Origin: Oscillospiraceae bacterium
GTDB taxonomy: Bacteria; Bacillota; Clostridia; Oscillospirales; Oscillospiraceae
DNA: 37,294 bases
Assembly: GCA_009780435.1 (NCBI GenBank)
Contig: WRAB01000020.1
Location: 1-37,294, forward strand
Direction: 5' to 3'
The translations under genes and the position numbers were made by a program. This document shows positions 1 to 8,157 of the stretch, in pieces; position 1 is the stretch's first letter; every line of letters starts with the position of its first letter. The notes beneath the pieces are model-generated. The model had not been told where the DNA came from. It did not search any database and saw only the letters and a list, made by a program, of their open reading frames with translations.

Positions 1-1
1 C

Positions 2-2026
2 GTCCTCGGTATGATTTATCGTTTTTTGAAATCGGGACGTTTCAAACGAATCCTGTTCCTCGTTGACCGCACGACGCTCGGTGAGCAGGCGCAAGATGTG
101 TTCAAAGAAGTCAAACTCGAAGACCTGATGACTCTCGATGAGATTTACAACATCAAGAATCTGGACGATAAAGACATCGACCGCGAGACGAAAGTCCACG
201 TTGCCACGGTGCAGAGTCTTGTCAAGCGTGTTCTGTACAACGAAGCCGACACCATGCCAGCGGTTTCTGATTATGACCTCATCATCATAGACGAAGCGCA
301 CCGGGGCTATGTGCTCGACAAAGACATGAGCGATGACGAGCAGCTCTACCGTGATCAAACCGATTTTGTGAGCAAATACCGCGCCGTGATTGACTATTTT
401 GACGCAGTGAAAATCGCCCTGACCGCAACGCCTGCGCTGCACACTGCGGAGATTTTCGGCAGACCCGTGTTTGAGTACCCCTATCGCCGCGCCGTCATTG
501 AGGGTTATCTCGTTGATCACGATGCACCCCATGACATCCAGACGAAGCTACGTGTGGAAGGAATCAACTTCAAAGCGGGCGATACTGTAATCCGCTATGA
601 TGCCATTACGGGCGAGGTCCTCAATAGTGACGAGTTAGAGGATGAGCTCAATTTTGATGTGGAGAATTTCAATCGCCAAGTGATCACAGAGAGTTTCAAT
701 CGCACGGTGTTGGAAGAAATTTCTCGTGACTTGAATCCGGAAGGCGAAGCGAAAACCCTCATCTTCGCTGTGGATGATAATCACGCTGACCTCATCGTCA
801 AGACGCTCAAAGAGATTTACGAATCTGCAGGTGTTCCTAATGATGCCATCCGGAAGATCACCGGTAGCATCGGCGAGGGGAATTCGAAGAAAACGATAGA
901 AGTCGTCAAACGCTTCAAGAACGAGCAGTATCCCAATATCGCAGTGACCGTCGATCTTCTAACGACAGGCATAGACGTGCCGGAGATCACCACGCTCGTC
1001 TTTATGCGCCGTGTGAAGTCTCGTATCTTGTTCGAACAGATGCTCGGACGCGCCACTCGTCTTTGCCCGAAGATTGGAAAGACGCACTTTGAGATTTACG
1101 ACCCCGTGGGCGTGTATGAATCCCTAGAGCCGGTTAGTACGATGAAACCAGTGGTACAGAGCCCATCCGCATCGTTTAATGACTTACTAAACAGTCTCGA
1201 AGCCTTGGAATCAGAGCAGCAGCTCAAGAACCAGATTGACATGATCATCGCCAAGGTTCAGCGCAGAAAGCGCAATCTCAGTGAGCAGGCGCTGGAACAT
1301 TTCCTTGATCTCTCCGGCGGATTGAACCCCACGCAGTTTGTGGAGGTTTTAGCGGACATGCCCGTCCGGGATGCGGTGGCATATCTGCTGAAAAACGAGC
1401 AACTGTTTGAGATTTTAAGCGAGGGTGGGATGAGCCAAGGCCGCCCGGTTGTCTATTCCGACCATCAAGATGAACTGATCAGCCATACCCGTGGCTACGG
1501 GAAAGGGCAGACGCCGCAGGATTATCTGGAGGAGTTCAACGCCTTCATCAACAATAACATCAATACCATTGCGGCGCTGAAGGTGGTCTGTACACGGCCG
1601 CAGGATTTGACACGAGAGAGCTTGAAGAGCCTCAAACTAGAGCTTGATCGCCATCACTTTACCGAAACACAGCTCAACACCGCATGGCGGGAGCTGAAAA
1701 ACGAGGACATCGCCGCTGATATTATCAGCTACATCCGCCGCTATGCCCTGGGGTCTCCTCTTGTGAACTATGAGGAGCGCTTGGCGCGGGCAGTGGATAA
1801 GCTCAAGCAGAATCATCGCTTTTCCAAAATCCAACTTGACTGGCTGGGGCGCATGGAGAAAACACTCCGTTCTGAGACTGTGATCGACAAGGAGATGTTC
1901 AACACAGGTGCATTCCAGACACAGGGCGGCCTCACACGCGCTGACAAGATTTTCGAAGGCAAGCTGGAAGCGTATCTGTCCGAACTGAAAGACTATCTCT
2001 ATGAAGACGAAGGAGCCACCGCATGA
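2..2026 (+). CDS. hsdR: Type I restriction enzyme R subunit HsdR, 5'-truncated by window edge
   Basis: This is the ATP-dependent translocase/endonuclease subunit of a type I restriction-modification complex. The reading frame is open to base 2 and the residues before the ATG at 11 (V-L-G-M-I-Y-R-F) continue a typical SF2 helicase segment just after the Walker A motif, so that ATG is internal. The N-terminal nuclease domain and Walker A lie outside the window. Visible helicase motifs are DEAH (290-301), TATPA (about 421-435) and the TTGIDVPE...EQMLGRATRL block (about 961-1062). The last ~230 residues, with DIAADIISYIRRYALG and a GAFQTQGGL stretch, match the C-terminal domain of EcoEI-type R proteins. 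The stop overlaps the hsdM start by four bases (ATGA at 2023-2026), indicating translational coupling. The family call is firm; the completeness of the gene is unknown. Confidence 0.95.
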   Translation, partial: VLGMIYRFLKSGRFKRILFLVDRTTLGEQAQDVFKEVKLEDLMTLDEIYNIKNLDDKDIDRETKVHVATVQSLVKRVLYNEADTMPAVSDYDLIIIDEAHRGYVLDKDMSDDEQLYRDQTDFVSKYRAVIDYFDAVKIALTATPALHTAEIFGRPVFEYPYRRAVIEGYLVDHDAPHDIQTKLRVEGINFKAGDTVIRYDAITGEVLNSDELEDELNFDVENFNRQVITESFNRTVLEEISRDLNPEGEAKTLIFAVDDNHADLIVKTLKEIYESAGVPNDAIRKITGSIGEGNSKKTIEVVKRFKNEQYPNIAVTVDLLTTGIDVPEITTLVFMRRVKSRILFEQMLGRATRLCPKIGKTHFEIYDPVGVYESLEPVSTMKPVVQSPSASFNDLLNSLEALESEQQLKNQIDMIIAKVQRRKRNLSEQALEHFLDLSGGLNPTQFVEVLADMPVRDAVAYLLKNEQLFEILSEGGMSQGRPVVYSDHQDELISHTRGYGKGQTPQDYLEEFNAFINNNINTIAALKVVCTRPQDLTRESLKSLKLELDRHHFTETQLNTAWRELKNEDIAADIISYIRRYALGSPLVNYEERLARAVDKLKQNHRFSKIQLDWLGRMEKTLRSETVIDKEMFNTGAFQTQGGLTRADKIFEGKLEAYLSELKDYLYEDEGATA

Positions 2027-3441
2027 ATAACCAAGAAATTGTCTCCAAGCTATGGAACCTCTGCAACGTGCTGAGAGATGATGGGATTACCTATCACCAG
2101 TACGTCACGGAGCTTACATATATCCTCTTTTTGAAGATGACCAAAGAAACCGAGACTGATGGGCAAATCCCCGCCGACTACCGCTGGGAAGTGCTGGTCA
2201 AAAAGCAGGGCGTGGAACTCAAGCGTTTTTATGGTGAGCTGCTCCAACACCTGGGCGAGAACTGCACCGGGCGTGTGCGGGAAATTTACGCCGGGGCGCG
2301 GTCTAACATTGATGAGCCGAAGAATTTGGAAAAAATCATCACCAGTATTGACGCGCTCGATTGGTACTCCGCCAAGGAGGAGGGGCTGGGTAATTTGTAT
2401 GAGGGACTGCTCGAAAAGAACGCCAGTGAGAAGAAGTCCGGCGCGGGGCAGTATTTCACGCCGCGGGTGCTGATTGACATCATGGTAAAACTCATTGACC
2501 CGCAAGCTGGCGAGCGGTGCAATGACCCCGCTTGTGGTACTTTCGGCTTTATGATCGCCGCTGACCAGCATGTGAAAGACCATAATAATGACCTGTATAG
2601 TCTGTCCCTCGATCTGCAAAACTTCCAAAAGAAGCAAGCTTTCTCCGGTTGTGAGCTTGTCCACGACACCCACCGCCTCGCGCTGATGAACGCCATGCTC
2701 CACGGCATCGAGGGCGAGATTTTGCTTGCTGATACGCTATCCAACCAAGGTGCACAGATGAGCGGTTTTGATGTGGTGCTCACGAACCCGCCATTCGGCA
2801 CAAAGAAAGGCGGGGAGCGAACCACTCGTGCTGATCTGACTTTCAAAACCTCAAACAAACAGCTCAACTTTCTCCAGCACATCTACCGCAGCTTGAAAAA
2901 AGATGGAAAATCCCGCGCCGCCGTGGTGCTGCCGGATAACGTGCTTTTTGCCGACAATGATGGTGCGGAGATCCGCGCGGATTTGATGGACAAGTGTAAT
3001 CTCCACACTATCCTACGCCTGCCCACGGGGATTTTCTATGCCCAAGGCGTAAAGACCAACGTGCTCTTCTTCACCCGTGGCAAAACAGATCAAGGTAACA
3101 CCAAAGAGGTCTGGATTTACGACCTCCGCACCAATATGCCGAGCTTCGGTAAAACCACCCCGCTCAAACACGAACACTTCGACGCCTTCGTCACCGCATA
3201 CCACGCAGATGACCGCGCCGCTGTCACAGACGAGCGCTGGAATCGCTTCACCCGCGCCCAGATCACCGACAAAGCCGACAGCCTCGACCTGGGCCTGATC
3301 AGGGATGACAGCGTACTCGACTACGATGATCTGCAGAACCCCATCGAGAGCGGCGAGGAGATCGCGGCCCAACTGGAAGAGGCGGTTGATCTTGTGATGA
3401 GCGTGGTGAAGGAGCTGAAGAGTCTTGGGGGTGAGGGGTGA
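2023..3441 (+). CDS. hsdM: Type I restriction-modification DNA methyltransferase subunit HsdM
   Basis: This is an adenine-N6 DNA methyltransferase that acts with HsdS to protect host DNA and with HsdR to restrict. It has 472 residues, near the usual length. An N-terminal helical HsdM domain (about 1-125) precedes the N6-methylase fold. GAGQYFTP is at 140-147, the SAM-binding motif I DPACGTFGF at 168-176, and catalytic motif IV NPPFG at 255-259. The phenylalanine inside motif I sits at a position that varies in HsdM proteins (EcoKI has Ala), so it is not a defect. The start lies within the hsdR stop (ATGA) and the stop abuts the hsdS start. All key motifs are intact, so methylation activity is expected. 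Confidence 0.96.
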   Translation: MNNQEIVSKLWNLCNVLRDDGITYHQYVTELTYILFLKMTKETETDGQIPADYRWEVLVKKQGVELKRFYGELLQHLGENCTGRVREIYAGARSNIDEPKNLEKIITSIDALDWYSAKEEGLGNLYEGLLEKNASEKKSGAGQYFTPRVLIDIMVKLIDPQAGERCNDPACGTFGFMIAADQHVKDHNNDLYSLSLDLQNFQKKQAFSGCELVHDTHRLALMNAMLHGIEGEILLADTLSNQGAQMSGFDVVLTNPPFGTKKGGERTTRADLTFKTSNKQLNFLQHIYRSLKKDGKSRAAVVLPDNVLFADNDGAEIRADLMDKCNLHTILRLPTGIFYAQGVKTNVLFFTRGKTDQGNTKEVWIYDLRTNMPSFGKTTPLKHEHFDAFVTAYHADDRAAVTDERWNRFTRAQITDKADSLDLGLIRDDSVLDYDDLQNPIESGEEIAAQLEEAVDLVMSVVKELKSLGGEG

Positions 3442-4682
3442 TGTGGCCGTATGAGGTGCCGGGGAATTGGGTGTGGGTGAAATTGATTGGCGGTTTTGCT
3501 GAATGCCTCGATAACTTCCGCAAGCCAATCAATGCAACTGAAAGAGCTGTCCGCCAAGGGGATATTCCTTATTATGGTGCAACTGGACAAGTTGGATGGA
3601 TTGATGATTATCTCACTGATGAGCATTTAGTTTTAGTTGGCGAAGATGGCGCACCATTCTTTGATCTCATAAAAGATAAGGCATATATCATTGAGGGAAA
3701 AGCATGGGTAAATAATCACGCTCATATTTTGCGGTCTTTTTTTGGAACGACGAGTAATGTCTTTATGATGTACTACTTAAACGCATTTGACTACAGAGGC
3801 TATGTAAATGGCACAACTAGGCTCAAATTAACCCAAGCAAGTATGAAGACAATTCCAATCCCCCTCCCACCACTCCCCGAACAACACCGCATCGTCGCCC
3901 GCATCGAAAGCCTCTTCGCAAAACTCGACCGTGCCAAAGAGCTGGTACAAGCGGCGCTGGATCGCTTTGAGACCCGTAAGGCGGCGATTTTGCATCAGGC
4001 GTTCACCGGAGAGCTGACGGCGCAGTGGCGGGCGGAGAGTGGGGTGGGGTTGGATAGCTGGGAGAGCCAGAAACTAGGGGGATTGGGCACGTTCAAACTT
4101 GGGAAAATGCTTGATAAAGCTAAAAATCAAGGAACTCCTACCGGCTATCTTAGAAATGTAAATGTACGATGGTTTAGCTTTGAATTAGATGATGCGAAGA
4201 TGGCTGCAACCGAAAGTGACAAAGAAGTGTTCTCAGTTAAGAACGGCGATTTGTTCATTTGTGAGGGTGGCGAGCCCGGAAGGTGCGCAATATGGGCAAC
4301 TGGAGATGGTGATTTAATTTATCAAAAAGCCTTACACCGCTTTAGAAGCAATGGTGCTGTTATCAGTGAATTGCTCATGTATTATCTTTATTTTTCAAGT
4401 ATTTCCGGAAAGCTTGAGCAATATTTTACTGGAACTACAATAAAGCATTTAACAGGACGCTCTTTGGCGAAAATAGAAATTCATCTCCCCACCCTCTATG
4501 AACAACAAGAAACCGTCCGCATCCTCGACAGCCTCCTCGAAAAAGAGCATCGCGCTCGTGCGCTGTGCGAGGGTGTGATTGGACAGGTGGATTTGATGAA
4601 GAAGGCGATTCTTGCGCGGGCGTTCCGTGGGGAGCTGGGGACGGGTGATGCGAGTGAGATTGGGATGATGGGGGTGGAGTAA
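3441..4682 (+). CDS. hsdS: Type I restriction-modification specificity subunit HsdS
   Basis: This subunit selects the bipartite DNA target of the type I complex. The ATG at 3441 shares one base with the hsdM stop (TGATG); a GTG three bases earlier (3438) is the alternative. Two target-recognition domains are visible, about residues 1-140 and 206-347. Each is followed by a conserved helical dimerisation segment: LPPLPEQHRIVARIES at about 142 and LPTLYEQQETVRILDS at about 349. Matching ends, AILHQAFTGEL and AILARAFRGEL, close the two halves, so the gene keeps the classic internal repeat. The recognition-domain DNA is clearly more AT-rich than the helical spacers, as expected where recognition domains are exchanged. 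The target sequence cannot be read from the protein alone. It is overlapped by one base by the next gene. Confidence 0.95.
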   Translation: MWPYEVPGNWVWVKLIGGFAECLDNFRKPINATERAVRQGDIPYYGATGQVGWIDDYLTDEHLVLVGEDGAPFFDLIKDKAYIIEGKAWVNNHAHILRSFFGTTSNVFMMYYLNAFDYRGYVNGTTRLKLTQASMKTIPIPLPPLPEQHRIVARIESLFAKLDRAKELVQAALDRFETRKAAILHQAFTGELTAQWRAESGVGLDSWESQKLGGLGTFKLGKMLDKAKNQGTPTGYLRNVNVRWFSFELDDAKMAATESDKEVFSVKNGDLFICEGGEPGRCAIWATGDGDLIYQKALHRFRSNGAVISELLMYYLYFSSISGKLEQYFTGTTIKHLTGRSLAKIEIHLPTLYEQQETVRILDSLLEKEHRARALCEGVIGQVDLMKKAILARAFRGELGTGDASEIGMMGVE

Positions 4683-5779
4683 TGCTTGGACCATCAAAAA
4701 ATATATTATTGGTTATAGGCAATGGATTTGATCTGCAATGCAAGCTAAAATCAGGCTATAAGGATTTTTTCGCTTGGCTACGCCAAGACAATAAGTGGCA
4801 CAATAGTTTTTGGGGGGTTCATTTTTTGAACAACCTACCTGAAGGGCAGGATTGGACTGACATTGAACAAAGTTTACAGGAAACTTTAACTTCCAAAGTA
4901 AACAGAAATCAGTCTCTATTAAATAGCTGGGTGAATACTGCTGCAGACTTTTATGATAGGCACGGAGGATATGTAATAAAACAAGTAGATAGTGAGGCTG
5001 TATACATTGAAAATCATATGAGAGAAAGTCGTATAGAAGGCGGCACACCTACAAATTATGATTCATACTGGTTTCTTGATCAGCTAATAGCATTTGAGCG
5101 CCAATTCTCTGAATACCTACAAGCCGCAATGGAAAACAACGCAAATTATCTATCCAATGCCGTTAAACTGATGGATTTATTGATGAAAGACGTAGTGGAT
5201 AGCAAAAAAGTAAATGTCATTAACTTTAACTACACGAATCCCTTTCGTTCTGATCACGCCAGTCCTGAGAGCAATAAACTAAATGATTTGGTGAAAGATG
5301 TCACGAATGTTCATGGTACTTATGTCGATGATAATATCATTTTTGGGGTAGACACAACATTTAAGCCTGCATCTCCAGATATGGATATTTTCAAAAAAAC
5401 ACATAGGAAGCTCTCGCAAAAAAACCTCCACCCAGGAGCGTTACCCCCTGATGTAAGCAAAATCAAATTCTATGGGCATTCTTTAGGAGAGGCGGATTAT
5501 TCATATTTTCAGAGCATTTTTGATTGTTATGATCTTTACGGTGGAAATCTTACATATTCCGAAAGCAGAAATGAACAAGTGGAACTGCAATTTTATTTCA
5601 GTGTATATGACGAGAAACGAAAGACGGAAATTGTGCGTAGTACAACGGATAGCGTTTATAAGTTGATAGCCACTTATGGCGATAGCCTTGACAACAAAGA
5701 TAAAGGTAAAAACCTATTACACAAGCTCCTGTTAGAGGGGCGTGTCCAAATCAGCTTTTTACCAGACTTAGAGGGCTAA
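4682..5779 (+). CDS. abiH: AbiH-family phage abortive-infection protein
   Basis: The 365-residue product fits the AbiH family, named from a lactococcal abortive-infection protein; the biochemical mechanism is not established as far as I know. Visible motifs are VIGNGFDL at 11-18 (a nucleotide-binding-like loop opening the protein), NFNYTN at 181-186, HGTY at 211-214, FGVDT at 221-225 and YGHSLGEADYSYF at 264-276, in the order expected for the family. There is no signal peptide or membrane segment. The ATG overlaps the hsdS stop by one base (TAATG), so it is probably translated as the fourth gene of the RM operon. Its DNA is markedly AT-rich compared with hsdR, hsdM and the following gene, suggesting separate acquisition. 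The family assignment rests on motif recall, not a search. Confidence 0.85.
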   Translation: MLGPSKNILLVIGNGFDLQCKLKSGYKDFFAWLRQDNKWHNSFWGVHFLNNLPEGQDWTDIEQSLQETLTSKVNRNQSLLNSWVNTAADFYDRHGGYVIKQVDSEAVYIENHMRESRIEGGTPTNYDSYWFLDQLIAFERQFSEYLQAAMENNANYLSNAVKLMDLLMKDVVDSKKVNVINFNYTNPFRSDHASPESNKLNDLVKDVTNVHGTYVDDNIIFGVDTTFKPASPDMDIFKKTHRKLSQKNLHPGALPPDVSKIKFYGHSLGEADYSYFQSIFDCYDLYGGNLTYSESRNEQVELQFYFSVYDEKRKTEIVRSTTDSVYKLIATYGDSLDNKDKGKNLLHKLLLEGRVQISFLPDLEG

Positions 5780-5783
5780 CCTT

Positions 5784-6056
5784 ATGCACACACAATCCGC
5801 CAAACTAACCTTCCACATCCCCCACGCCGCGTCGCTGAAGGACAAGCGTCAAGTCTGCCGCAGCCTCATCGACAAAACACGGCGACGCTTCAACGCCGCC
5901 GTATCCGAGGTGGACACACAGGATATGCACCAGACCCTGACCCTCGGTGTCGCCGTCCTGTCGGGCGACTTCACCCACGCTAGGCAGTCTTTAGACGAGA
6001 TCATCCGCTTCATGGAAGAACACGCGGAGGCGGAACTTGTGGGCGTGGAGGTTTGA
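5784..6056 (+). CDS. DUF503 / YlxP-like small protein
   Basis: This 90-residue protein has the hallmarks of the DUF503 (YlxP-like) family: an N-terminal strand, SLKDKRQVCRSLIDKTRRRF, then VSEVDTQDMHQTLTLGVAVLSGD, and a C-terminal helix with IRFMEEH. In many Firmicutes the family gene sits in the nusA-infB-rbfA operon and is suspected to have a ribosome-associated role; its activity is not settled. Here it begins four bases after the AbiH stop, in GC-rich DNA like hsdR/M, and is the last gene before a terminator. A GAGGG ribosome site overlaps the AbiH stop. Whether it serves the defence operon or is just transcribed with it cannot be told. Confidence 0.85.
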   Translation: MHTQSAKLTFHIPHAASLKDKRQVCRSLIDKTRRRFNAAVSEVDTQDMHQTLTLGVAVLSGDFTHARQSLDEIIRFMEEHAEAELVGVEV

Positions 6057-6107
6057 CACACGTATAACACAAAAACCGCCACACCGGAAATTCTCCAAGA
6101 GACCATC

Positions 6108-6143
6108 AAAATACCCCGCAGGAAATCCTGCGTGGTATTTTTC
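6108..6143. terminator. Bidirectional rho-independent terminator
   Basis: Arms AAAATACC (6108-6115) plus CGCAGG (6117-6122) pair with CCTGCG (6127-6132) plus GGTATTTT (6134-6141), with one C/T mismatch and an AAAT loop. The A run on one side and the T run on the other let it stop both the plus-strand RM-AbiH-DUF503 operon and the minus-strand mnmA-ispD operon, which converge here. Confidence 0.9.
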
Positions 6144-6181
6144 AATTAGCACACTCAATAAATCTATTTTTTCTCGACAGA

Positions 6182-6862
6182 TTATTTTTCAAGCATACTC
6201 AAACAAGCTTCTGCCACCGGCAAATCCAACGGCGTGGTAATCTTGATATTGAACCCATCTCCCGCCACGATTCCCACCTTGTAGCCCTCTCTCTCCAACA
6301 GATTGCTGTCATCTGTAGCCGTATCGGATTGCCTGTGTTTCTTATGGCATTTCCGTAAAATCTTCGTATGAAAGCATTGGGGCGTCTGGGCGGCATAGAG
6401 TTGTCCCTCTGTTTGCACAGCTTGCCCTTTGGTATTGATGAGCGGCTCCGCTGTCTGCAGGGCCACAATAGCGCCGTCGTAGCGATCCATGGCCTCCATA
6501 CACTTGGTGATATATTCCCTCTGAACAAAGGGCCGGGCGCCGTCGTGGACGATGACGATGGGACTTTTGACCTCGGCCAGGGCCTTCTGCACGGATTCCT
6601 GTCGGGTAGCGCCGCCGCAGGCAATCCGAGTGGGCTTGGGGAGATCGAGTGTCCCCAAAAGTGCCTCCATCTGCGGCCCTTCGTCGGGCCGGGTGACGAG
6701 CACCAGCTCGTCGATACAGGGGTGCTGTGCGAAGGTTTCAATGGAATACTGGATTATAGGCTGACCGCCCAGGGAGAGATAAACTTTATTCTCATCACTT
6801 TTCATCCGCCGCCCGCTCCCTGCGGCCAGGATAATAGCGGTCACCCGCTTTCGTCTGTACAT
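6182..6862 (-). CDS. ispD: 2-C-methyl-D-erythritol 4-phosphate cytidylyltransferase IspD
   Basis: It transfers CMP from CTP to methylerythritol phosphate, the third step of the MEP isoprenoid pathway. The protein has 226 residues with the nucleotidyltransferase signature AAGSGRRM at 13-20, VHDGARPFV at 105-113, QTPQCF at 159-164 and TDDSNLLE at 183-190, all expected in IspD. The ATG at 6862 was chosen because AGAGGGGAG lies six bases upstream; the longer frame would need a TTG directly after the mnmA region. It starts 16 bases downstream of the mnmA stop on the same strand, so the two genes are probably co-transcribed although their functions are unrelated. It ends just before the bidirectional terminator. 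Confidence 0.96.
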   Translation of the reverse strand: MYRRKRVTAIILAAGSGRRMKSDENKVYLSLGGQPIIQYSIETFAQHPCIDELVLVTRPDEGPQMEALLGTLDLPKPTRIACGGATRQESVQKALAEVKSPIVIVHDGARPFVQREYITKCMEAMDRYDGAIVALQTAEPLINTKGQAVQTEGQLYAAQTPQCFHTKILRKCHKKHRQSDTATDDSNLLEREGYKVGIVAGDGFNIKITTPLDLPVAEACLSMLEK

Positions 6863-6878
6863 AACGCTCTCCCCTCTC

Positions 6879-7949
6879 TTAACAATCAATCACGCCGCCG
6901 CCGACTACAATATCGCCCTGATAGAATACCGCCGCCTGACCAGGACTCACCGCACGCTTTGGCTCCTTCATCCGGACCTCCACTCCGCCGGATTCCAGCG
7001 GATAGAGGGTCGCCTCCGTCTCCCGATCCCGATAGCGGGCCATGACTGTCACCTGGATTGGCTCCGCAATGGCTTCTATGGCGATCCAATTGGGTGCGCG
7101 CACAGTGAAGCGATCCCGTAGAAGCGCCGCCTGATCTCCCACCGTCACAGTGTTGCGGATCATGTCTTTTCCCGTCACATAGAGGGGCGCAGGGGCGGCG
7201 ACGCCCAATCCCCGCCGCTGACCGATGGTATAGCGAATCGCCCCGGTATGGCGCCCCAGCACCTTGCCGGATTGATCTAAAATATCCCCCGGCGGGGCGA
7301 CAAGGCCCATCTTCTCTGTGAGAAATGCGCCGTAATCCCCGTCGGGGACGAAACAGATATCCTGGCTGTCCGGCTTGTCCGCCGTCACCAGATCGTGGGC
7401 CAGGGCAATGGCTCGGATATCTTCTTTCGTCTTGTCCCCCAGGGGTAGAAGGGTCTTGGCCAACTCCCCTTGGGTCATAGCGTAGAGCACATAGGACTGA
7501 TCCTTACTCCGGTCTTTCCCCCGGAGGAGCTGATACCGCCCTGTGGCCGCATCCCACCGGATCCGGGCGTAGTGGCCTGTGGCGATATAATCGAACCCCA
7601 ATTGCTCCGCCCGGCGGAGGAGTTCCGGGAATTTTACGAATTGATTACAGTCGATACAGGGGTTGGGGGTCTCTCCTTTTGCATAGGACGCGGCAAAACG
7701 ATCCATGACCTCCCGCCGGAACTGCTCCGTGTAGTTGAGCACGTGGTGATCGATCCCCAGCCGATTGCACACCCGCCGGGCGTCCTCCACATCGGTGATA
7801 GCACAGCAGGTCTTGGCGCTCTCGTGGCAGATATCCGCACTGTGAAACAGCTTCATGGTGGTGCCAATCACTTGGTACTGCTCCATCAACAGCAGAGCCG
7901 CCACCGAACTATCCACTCCCCCGCTCATCCCGACGAATGCTTTTTTCAT
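6879..7949 (-). CDS. mnmA: tRNA-specific 2-thiouridylase MnmA
   Basis: It thiolates U34 of tRNAs for Lys, Glu and Gln using sulfur relayed from a cysteine desulfurase. The PP-loop SGGVDSS is at residues 9-15. The two reaction cysteines are C101 (in NPCIDCNQF) and C199 (in SQDICFV), and GHYARI and the C-terminal barrel (SPGQAAVFYQGD) are present. The length of 356 residues is typical. The ATG at 7949 is preceded by GGGAGTT; the frame stays open 13 codons further but without a ribosome site. ispD follows 16 bases downstream. No desulfurase gene (iscS or similar) is in the window. Confidence 0.96.
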   Translation of the reverse strand: MKKAFVGMSGGVDSSVAALLLMEQYQVIGTTMKLFHSADICHESAKTCCAITDVEDARRVCNRLGIDHHVLNYTEQFRREVMDRFAASYAKGETPNPCIDCNQFVKFPELLRRAEQLGFDYIATGHYARIRWDAATGRYQLLRGKDRSKDQSYVLYAMTQGELAKTLLPLGDKTKEDIRAIALAHDLVTADKPDSQDICFVPDGDYGAFLTEKMGLVAPPGDILDQSGKVLGRHTGAIRYTIGQRRGLGVAAPAPLYVTGKDMIRNTVTVGDQAALLRDRFTVRAPNWIAIEAIAEPIQVTVMARYRDRETEATLYPLESGGVEVRMKEPKRAVSPGQAAVFYQGDIVVGGGVIDC

Positions 7950-7983
7950 GCGTAACTCCCCCAGTCTATTGCACAGACAGGGT

Positions 7984-8014
7984 ATCATATTTCCCTACAA
8001 TAGACAAGATGCAA
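7984..8014 (-). promoter_or_regulatory. Possible mnmA promoter
   Basis: Read on the minus strand, TTGCAT (8009-8014) and TATGAT (7984-7989) are separated by 19 bases, longer than the ideal 17, so this is only a weak candidate. It lies between the palindromic repeat at 8016-8036 and the mnmA start. Confidence 0.35.
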
Positions 8015-8015
8015 G

Positions 8016-8036
8016 CGGGCGCACATTGTGCGCCCG
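8016..8036. repeat. Palindromic intergenic repeat, copy 1 (short form)
   Basis: GGGCGCACA (8017-8025) and TGTGCGCCC (8027-8035) form a perfect inverted repeat around one base, extended by C/G at 8016 and 8036. The same arms recur at 28116-28134 with only the central base changed. It lies in the divergent gap between mnmA and the EFR1 gene. There is no T run, so it is not a standard terminator. Confidence 0.8.
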
Positions 8037-8079
8037 TGTTACACTACCCATATTTCCCCACAGACTTACAGAAAGACAT

Positions 8080-8109
8080 TTGGACGTTTCGGCGGGGGTG
8101 TGATAGAAT
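8080..8109 (+). promoter_or_regulatory. Promoter of the EFR1-xdhC-GNAT-lipoprotein run
   Basis: TTGGAC (8080-8085), an 18-base spacer and an extended -10 (TGA then TAGAAT at 8104-8109) make a good sigma-A type promoter about 50 bases upstream of the EFR1 start. Confidence 0.65.
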
Positions 8110-8132
8110 GATTTAGAGAACGATCATTCTAT
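8103..8132. promoter_or_regulatory. Candidate operator: 10-bp inverted repeat over the -10 and start site
   Basis: ATAGAATGAT (8103-8112) and ATCATTCTAT (8123-8132) are perfect reverse complements separated by ten bases. The left arm contains the -10 hexamer and the expected transcription start falls in the spacer or right arm, the usual place for a repressor site. The centre-to-centre spacing of 20 bases fits a dimeric regulator on one DNA face. No regulator gene lies next to it. Confidence 0.55.
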
Positions 8133-8157
8133 TTTTCAGTAGGAGGCACCGACCCCT

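Noticed and set aside
2524-2550. Phenylalanine in HsdM motif I (DPACGTFGF) as a possible inactivating change
   Set aside because: That position varies in the family (Ala in EcoKI), and the flanking residues are intact.
2050-2703. 217-codon minus-strand ORF in hsdM
   Set aside because: Shadow of the conserved methyltransferase gene on the other strand.
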